Assembly (NCBI GenBank): GCA_040382935.1 | Contig: JBEIEP010000015.1 | Location: 1-64,000, forward strand | DNA length: 64,000 nt | Direction of reading: 5' to 3' | Origin: JALQUL01 sp040382935 | GTDB taxonomy: Bacteria > Pseudomonadota > Gammaproteobacteria > Burkholderiales > Burkholderiaceae_C | Program-made: the position numbers and the translations under genes | The notes under the pieces: generated by a model | Databases searched by the model: none | Told to the model about the DNA's origin: nothing | Seen by the model: the letters and a program-made list of their open reading frames with translations, nothing else | Part shown: positions 58,584 through 64,000 of the stretch, in pieces | Position numbering within the stretch: position 1 is the stretch's first letter | Layout: the number at the start of each line of letters is the position of its first letter

Positions 58584-58614
58584 ATTATAACCAAGTTGGT
58601 ATGTTTTGGGTCAA
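58584..58614 (-). promoter_or_regulatory. mqsRA promoter with an operator in its spacer
   Basis: On the minus strand TTGACC (58614-58609) and TATAAT (58589-58584) are 19 bases apart. The spacer contains ACCAA-G-TTGGT (58590-58600), an inverted repeat similar in form to the AACCT/AGGTT sites bound by MqsA. Binding there would block RNA polymerase. The long spacer may make the promoter weak. Confidence 0.55.
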
Positions 58615-58807
58615 TAACATTGTCACTCTGAGGCAAGCGACCAAAACCGTCCTAGGGAAAACTCGCTGTGCAGATATGAGCCACGAGAATGGATGCACCA
58701 CAAGGCGGATTTTGCAGCTCATACCGGGCGGTAAAGCCTAAAAAGCCAACGCAGTGGGGCGCCATTATCGGGGGCTCAGATCGCGCATGGGGTTTTGCAG
58801 AGGTTCC

Positions 58808-61800
58808 CTACCCCACAAACCGCCGTGCGTTCACCCACATCTGCATCCACGGGCTGTACTCAGACAAGTCTTGAGGGGTCCAGCTCATTTGCACGTTGCG
58901 AAACACCCGTTCGGGGTGGGGCATCATGGCGGTAAAGCGCCCGTCGGGGGTGCATACCGCTGTTAGGCCTTGGGGGCTGCCATTGGGGTTAAAGGGGTAG
59001 CGCTCGGTGGGCGCGCCCTGGTGGTCCACAAACTGCATGGCGGCTATCACCTGGGTGCTATCGCCCTGCCCGCCCTGGTGCGGGTCAAAATTGGCAAAAC
59101 CCTCGCCGTGGGCCACCGCAATGGGCAGGCGCGACTCGGCCATGCCAGCAAAGAACAGGCTGGGTGACGGTAACACCTTGACCATGGCAAAGCGGGCTTC
59201 AAAGCGTTCACTTTGGTTAGTGGTAAAGCGCGGCCAATGTTGGGCACCGGGGATGATGGTGGCCAATTCGGCAAACATTTGGCAGCCGTTGCACACCCCT
59301 AGGCCAAAGGTGTCACCCCTGGCAAAAAACTGTTGGAACTGGTCAGACAAGGCGGGGTTAAAGGTAATCGAACGGGCCCAACCCACCCCCGCGCCCAAGG
59401 TGTCGCCGTAGCTAAAACCACCACAAGCCACCAAGCCAATAAAGTCTTTGAGCTGGACGCGCCCGCTTTGCAGGTCCGTCATGTGCACATCGTAGGACTC
59501 AAAACCGGCCATCTCAAACGCGTAGGCCATCTCGCGGTGCGAGTTGACGCCCTGCTCTCGCAACACGGCTACTTTGGGTTTTTGGGTAAGCAACCCCGGC
59601 GCTTGCAACTTGCCTGACTTTAGGCTGGGCGCAAAACTCAGGTGCACATGGTGGCCGTTGTCTGTAGGATCTCCACAGGCGGCATGTTCAGCGTCAGCAC
59701 AAGCCGGGTTGTCGCGCTGGCGGGCAATGCGCCACGACACCACGTCCCACACTTGGTGCAGGTCTTGCAAACTGGCGCTGAACAACTGGGTGGCATCGCG
59801 CCAAATCTGAATCGCGTCTTTGCCTGCATCGACGGTGGATGAGCGCGGGCGGGTTTTGCCAATCACATGGCTACAGGTGGCCAGGCCATGCTCGCGCAAC
59901 ACTTGCATCACCGCAGAGCGATCAGCCGTTTTGATTTGTAGGACAGCACCCAGCTCTTCGCAAAACAGGGCGGCCAAGCTGGCATGGTGACGGCGGCCGC
60001 TGATTTGCTGCGCCCAGTTTTTGGAGTCGCCCACATCCATAGGCGCCGTGCCTTGTGCCGGTGCCGCTTGGCTGGCGGGCACCAACAACATATCGATGTT
60101 GAGCGCCACACCCACTTGGCCCGCAAAGGCCATCTCGCACACTGCGGCCAACAAACCACCGTCGCTGCGGTCGTGGTAGGCCAGTAGCAGGCCCTTGGCA
60201 CGCAAGGCGTTCACGGCTTTGAATAAATGAACCAGGTCTTCGGGGTGGTCCAGGTCGGGCACCTCGTCGCCCACCTGGTTTTGGGTTTGCAGCAATATGC
60301 TGCCGCCCAGGCGATGTTGGCCCCTGCCCAAATCGACCAACACCAAACTGCTATCGGCTTCGTCGCGGTTGAGCTGCGGGGTGAGCGTGGAGCGAACATC
60401 CTCTACCGCGGCAAAGGCGGTGACCACCAAGCTAACGGGGGATACCACCTTTTTCTGAACCGAGGGTGCATGGGCGTCTTGGGTGCTTGCGCCCCCTATG
60501 CCGGTTTCGCTTTCATCAACCGCTTGCGGATTTAGTGGCTTTAGCGGCTCTGGCGGCTCCTGCCATTGCGTGCGCATGGACAAGGAATCTTTGCCCACCG
60601 GGATGCCAATGCCCAGCGCAGGGCACAAGTCTATGCCCACCGCCTGCACGGTTTGGTAAAGCGCGGCGTCTTCACCGGGCTCGCCACAGGCGGCCATCCA
60701 GTTGGCCGACAGTTTGACTTCGGACAGTTCTACCGGCGCAGACAGCAAATTGGTCAGGCTTTCGGCAATCGCCATGCGGCCCGAGGCGGGGGCGTTTAAG
60801 GCGGCCAGGGGCGTGCGTTCTCCCAAGGCCATGGCCTCGCCTTTAAACCCGGCGTAATCGGCCAAGGTCACCGCGCAGTCGGCCACGGGCACTTGCCAGG
60901 GGCCTACCATTTGGTCACGATGGGTGAGGCCACCCACGGTTCTATCACCTATGGTGATTAAAAAACGCTTGCTGGCCACCGTGGGGTGGCTCAGTACGGC
61001 CAGCACCGCGTCTTGTAGCGGCAAGGCACTCAAGTCCACCGGGGTGCCCTTCCAGGCCAAAGAATTCACCTTGCGATGCATTTTGGGTGGTTTGCCCAGC
61101 AATACGTCCAGGGGCATGTTCACGGGTGCCACGGATTGGGTCACATCCTGCCCTTGGTAGTGCACCACCAGGTCACGCTTTTCAGTGGCAACACCCACTA
61201 CCGCAAATGGGCAGCGCTCTCGCTGGCAGATGGCCTCAAACAAAGGCAGGTGCTCGGGCGCAATGGCCAGTACATAGCGCTCTTGGCTTTCGTTGCACCA
61301 AATCTCTTTGGGGGCCATGCCCGACTCTTCTAGCGGCACGGCGTCTAGGTTAAAGCGCGCGCCACAACCGGCGTCGTTCACCAACTCCGGAAAGGCGTTG
61401 CTCAGGCCCCCCGCGCCCACATCGTGGATCGCCAAAATCGGGTTGCCTGCACCCAAGTGGCGACAACGGTTAATCACCTCTTGTGCGCGGCGCTCAATCT
61501 CGGGGTTGCCGCGTTGCACCGAATCAAAGTCCAAATCGGCCGCGTTGGTGCCACTGGCCAGCGAACTGGCAGCGCCACCGCCCATGCCAATGCGCATCCC
61601 TGGCCCACCCAATTGGATCAACAAACTGCCGGGGCCAAATTCAATCTTTGGCGTCTGGCTGTCTGCAATGGTGCCCAGGCCTCCGGCCAACATAATGGGC
61701 TTGTGGTAACCCCGGTGAACACCATCCACCTCTAGCTCGTATTCCCGAAAATACCCGAGCAGGTTGGGCCTACCAAATTCATTGTTAAACGCCGCCCCAC

Positions 61801-63001
61801 CCAATGGCCCTTCGGTCATGATTTGCAAGGGGCTGGCGATGTGCGCTGGGCGGCCGTAGGGCTTGAGGGCCGCTGCTCCCGTGCTCGGGGTTTCGTCGTC
61901 CCACGCCAGTCGCGATACAGAAAACCCGGTCAGCCCCGCTTTAGGGGCAGAGCCTCGGCCTGTCGCTCCCTCGTCCCGAATCTCACCGCCCGCGCCGGTA
62001 CTGGCCCCTGGGAATGGTGAGATAGCGGTGGGATGGTTGTGGGTTTCTACCTTCATCACCACGTGCTGGAGGGCTTGTCCGCGCTGGTAGCGCATGGCCG
62101 TGCCGCCTTCTGTGGCCACTGGGAAATAGCTCTCTACGCTATGCCCTTGCATAATCGCCGCGTTGTCGGCGTAGGCCAAAACAGTATGCTGGGGTGCTAG
62201 CTTTTCGGTGTTGCGTATCATCCCAAACAGGGTGTGGGGCTGCTCTTGCCCATCAATGCTGAACTGGGCGTTAAAGATTTTGTGGCGGCAATGTTCGCTA
62301 TTGGCCTGTGCGAACATCATCAACTCGACATCGTTGGGGTTGCGCCCCAGCTTACGAAAGGCATCCACCAAGTAGTCGATTTCATCGGCGGCCAGTGCAA
62401 AACCAAATTGCTGGTTGGCGCGCTCCAGGTTTAGGGCGGCTTGGGCAATGTCGGTGGTCATTACATCCACCTGGGCCATGGCCGGTGCCACTACGCTGGC
62501 AAACAACTGGGTGCAAGCGGCCCGGTCCAACCAACAGGACTCGGTCATGCGGTCCATCAACACGGGGGCCAGGGCCAAGCGTTGGGCGTCACTCAAGGGA
62601 GGTGACCCTGCGCCAAACTCAAAGTGGTACTCCACCAATCGTTCGATGCGTTTGATCTGTAAACCACAGTTCAAGGCAATGTCCGTGGCCTTTGAAGCCC
62701 AGGGCGACACCGTGCCAAGCCGTGGGCCTACCAACACTGCGGCGGTGCTGTCGGATGGGGCAATATCGGCAGGAGGTCCGTAATCGAGCAACTGCGCAGC
62801 ACGGGCCAGCAATGTGGGCTCAGGCGAATCCTTGAGCCACAGGGCGTGCACATAACGCGCACGAACGTTGGTAACCAAGGGTTGAATGGCTTGTAGCTGC
62901 GCCAACAAGCGGGTACGACGAAATGCGCTAAGCGCTTGTCCGCCGTCGAGAAAGATGTGAGTTTCAGACAACGCATTCACCAAGTATGTAGAGGCCACCA
63001 T
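58808..63001 (-). CDS. purL: Phosphoribosylformylglycinamidine synthase
   Basis: PurL turns FGAR into FGAM using glutamine and ATP in purine synthesis. The protein is the long, single-chain proteobacterial type with a PurS-like N terminus, a linker, two AIRS-like ATP-binding domains (MMFAQANSEHCRHKIFNA near 255; the IHDVGAGGLSNAFPELVND region near 550) and a C-terminal amidotransferase. The amidotransferase nucleophile is in GLGVCNGCQMFAELA, and its end is MMPHPERVFRNVQ. With the start at 63001 it has 1397 residues, some 50-60 more than usual, so a later start, such as a GTG at VNALSETH, is possible. It stands alone, 72 bases after the RTX gene stop. Confidence 0.95.
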   Translation of the reverse strand: MVASTYLVNALSETHIFLDGGQALSAFRRTRLLAQLQAIQPLVTNVRARYVHALWLKDSPEPTLLARAAQLLDYGPPADIAPSDSTAAVLVGPRLGTVSPWASKATDIALNCGLQIKRIERLVEYHFEFGAGSPPLSDAQRLALAPVLMDRMTESCWLDRAACTQLFASVVAPAMAQVDVMTTDIAQAALNLERANQQFGFALAADEIDYLVDAFRKLGRNPNDVELMMFAQANSEHCRHKIFNAQFSIDGQEQPHTLFGMIRNTEKLAPQHTVLAYADNAAIMQGHSVESYFPVATEGGTAMRYQRGQALQHVVMKVETHNHPTAISPFPGASTGAGGEIRDEGATGRGSAPKAGLTGFSVSRLAWDDETPSTGAAALKPYGRPAHIASPLQIMTEGPLGGAAFNNEFGRPNLLGYFREYELEVDGVHRGYHKPIMLAGGLGTIADSQTPKIEFGPGSLLIQLGGPGMRIGMGGGAASSLASGTNAADLDFDSVQRGNPEIERRAQEVINRCRHLGAGNPILAIHDVGAGGLSNAFPELVNDAGCGARFNLDAVPLEESGMAPKEIWCNESQERYVLAIAPEHLPLFEAICQRERCPFAVVGVATEKRDLVVHYQGQDVTQSVAPVNMPLDVLLGKPPKMHRKVNSLAWKGTPVDLSALPLQDAVLAVLSHPTVASKRFLITIGDRTVGGLTHRDQMVGPWQVPVADCAVTLADYAGFKGEAMALGERTPLAALNAPASGRMAIAESLTNLLSAPVELSEVKLSANWMAACGEPGEDAALYQTVQAVGIDLCPALGIGIPVGKDSLSMRTQWQEPPEPLKPLNPQAVDESETGIGGASTQDAHAPSVQKKVVSPVSLVVTAFAAVEDVRSTLTPQLNRDEADSSLVLVDLGRGQHRLGGSILLQTQNQVGDEVPDLDHPEDLVHLFKAVNALRAKGLLLAYHDRSDGGLLAAVCEMAFAGQVGVALNIDMLLVPASQAAPAQGTAPMDVGDSKNWAQQISGRRHHASLAALFCEELGAVLQIKTADRSAVMQVLREHGLATCSHVIGKTRPRSSTVDAGKDAIQIWRDATQLFSASLQDLHQVWDVVSWRIARQRDNPACADAEHAACGDPTDNGHHVHLSFAPSLKSGKLQAPGLLTQKPKVAVLREQGVNSHREMAYAFEMAGFESYDVHMTDLQSGRVQLKDFIGLVACGGFSYGDTLGAGVGWARSITFNPALSDQFQQFFARGDTFGLGVCNGCQMFAELATIIPGAQHWPRFTTNQSERFEARFAMVKVLPSPSLFFAGMAESRLPIAVAHGEGFANFDPHQGGQGDSTQVIAAMQFVDHQGAPTERYPFNPNGSPQGLTAVCTPDGRFTAMMPHPERVFRNVQMSWTPQDLSEYSPWMQMWVNARRFVG

Positions 63002-63073
63002 CAAAAGCAGCCGAGGCAATCCAGCTCGGCATTTTACCGGCCTGAGCCCCGCCAACTTTGGCAAGCCGATGGC

Positions 63074-64000
63074 CTATTTCCAGTTCGCGGCAATCACTGG
63101 GTTAAGTGCGGTTTGGTAATTCGCAGGCAGAGTGACTTGTCCGCTCACAGGTATCTTAAAGGCCGCCATCGCTGATACCAAGGCGTCCACCCGGCTGTGC
63201 AGCAGGGCTTTTCCGTCGGAGGTGCTGAACTGCTCAATATGGTGTGCGTCGCCCAAATACCAGTTCACAATAGTAGTCTTATCCTTAGAGCCGATCACAC
63301 TCACTTCCAAATTCGACCCCAAGCGGCGCAACCAAATTTGGTTTGCAGAAATACCAGGGCCGATAGAGAGGCTGTCGGAGTTGCCAATTGACCCATCCAC
63401 ATCGAAAATCGCATCGGCGCCAGATCCGCTGCCAAAGCGATACAGGTCGTTGCCCAAGCCGCCGTTCAAGATGTCGTTGCCCGCACCCCCCAACAATGTA
63501 TCCGCGCCCTTTCCCCCGAGCAGGGTGTCGTCACCCCCTTCACCAGCCAAGGTGTTGCCTACGTCGTTTGCGGTAAGGGTGTTGTTTAATTCATTACCAA
63601 CGCCGCTGATTGGGGCAGAACCGGTCATCGTCAGATTCTCGACATTGGCTCCCAAGGCATAGCTAATACTGGCTTTAACACTGTCAGTGCCTTGATTTAC
63701 TAACTCGGTTACCGTATCACCCGCGCTGTCGACGTCGTAAACGTCGTTCCCCGCGCCACCCACCATCTGGTCAAAGCCCAATCCCCCCAAAAGAATATCG
63801 GCACCTTTACCTCCTCTCAAAATGTCATTCCCAGCCTCGCCAGACAGAGTGTTGCCTCCATCGTTAGCGGTTATGATATTGTTCAATTCGTTGCCGGTTC
63901 CTTGCTTCGCGGTAGTGGCAACCAGTGCCAAGTTCTCCACATTGACACCAAGGGTGTAGTTGACGCTAGCGTTGACCAAATCAATCCCTTCTCCGACCAA
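63074..64000 (-). CDS. RTX-type calcium-binding repeat protein, C-terminal part
   Basis: The frame enters from the right edge and ends at 63074, giving the last 308 residues. It contains glycine-rich nonapeptide repeats, such as GNTLSGEAGNDILRGGKGAD and GGAGNDVYDVDSAGD, that bind Ca2+ in a beta-roll. A longer unit of 99 residues is repeated: VNASVNYTLGVNVENL and VKASISYALGANVENL start successive copies. The last 100 residues are a non-repeat end (NQIWLRRLGSNLEVSVIG), as in haemolysin-type proteins exported by type I secretion. The N terminus is outside the window, so the function cannot be named. Confidence 0.88.
   Translation of the reverse strand: MVGEGIDLVNASVNYTLGVNVENLALVATTAKQGTGNELNNIITANDGGNTLSGEAGNDILRGGKGADILLGGLGFDQMVGGAGNDVYDVDSAGDTVTELVNQGTDSVKASISYALGANVENLTMTGSAPISGVGNELNNTLTANDVGNTLAGEGGDDTLLGGKGADTLLGGAGNDILNGGLGNDLYRFGSGSGADAIFDVDGSIGNSDSLSIGPGISANQIWLRRLGSNLEVSVIGSKDKTTIVNWYLGDAHHIEQFSTSDGKALLHSRVDALVSAMAAFKIPVSGQVTLPANYQTALNPVIAANWK

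Noticed and set aside
1..64000. CRISPR arrays, rRNA and tRNA genes, FMN riboswitch before the rib genes
   Set aside because: I looked for regularly spaced repeats, tRNA-like cloverleaf ends with T-loop sequence, and the conserved riboswitch core, and saw none. A tRNAscan-SE and Infernal run would be decisive.

Overview
The window looks like chromosomal DNA from a betaproteobacterium of the order Burkholderiales, most likely a freshwater Comamonadaceae relative. This is inferred from the gene content and order (rimP-nusA-infB-rbfA-truB-typA, guaB-guaA, ratA/rnfH opposite smpB, glyA-nrdR-ribD-ribE, a single long purL, FabI-type enoyl reductase) and from the style of the proteins. No rRNA, tRNA or CRISPR array was recognised.

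Region by region: 1-2.7 kb holds the end of an aldo/keto reductase gene, a lipoprotein cyclophilin and two adjacent VapBC toxin-antitoxin pairs. 2.8-9.8 kb carries two leftward units: paiB-like / tadA fused to a haloalkane dehalogenase / ldcA, and a large DUF349 protein followed by an FAD monooxygenase. 10-15.2 kb runs rightward: a membrane-anchored lytic transglycosylase, glyA, nrdR, ribD and ribE. 15.2-17.5 kb holds an NmrA/QorB-type reductase divergent from an HxlR regulator, then a TetR regulator. 17.5-26.6 kb is accessory: a HigBA-like pair with an apparently leaderless toxin message, an orphan HTH antitoxin, several gene fragments (SRPBCC, CDGSH, IS3), and a scattered catabolic set (intradiol dioxygenase, GMC oxidoreductase, double SnoaL protein, dienelactone hydrolase, tautomerase) next to a GlxA-type AraC activator.

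26.7-33.2 kb is the most unusual part. The last 173 bp of guaA are present twice (31964-32136 and 33011-33183, 5 differences), and a third, 18-base match to the guaA end lies at 26723-26740. This is the expected footprint of integration at the guaA 3' end. The outer interval carries an operon, visibly AT-richer than its surroundings, made of a decayed RelE-like toxin, its HTH antitoxin, an 800-residue GAF plus degenerate HATPase protein, and a 513-residue protein joining a response-regulator receiver domain to an APH-like kinase domain. The inner interval carries only a PIN/Phd toxin-antitoxin pair. The two-gene sensor and receiver-kinase cassette is my best candidate for an undescribed system (signalling or conflict/defence).

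33-49.8 kb is core: guaA, guaB, a DUF4124 protein, rnfH, ratA, smpB, then a compact five-gene unit with three different bactofilins and two small single-span membrane proteins, an iron alcohol dehydrogenase, and the translation operon from rimP to typA. 49.9-55.7 kb is a complete YejABEF-type peptide ABC importer with a clear terminator. 55.7-64 kb holds fabI, a putative Na+/H+ antiporter, an MqsRA pair with a promoter/operator, purL, and the C-terminal part of an RTX repeat protein that runs off the right edge.

Gene starts were chosen by ribosome-binding sites, 1-4 base overlaps with the previous stop codon and family length. Family assignments come from reading motifs by eye, with no database search.
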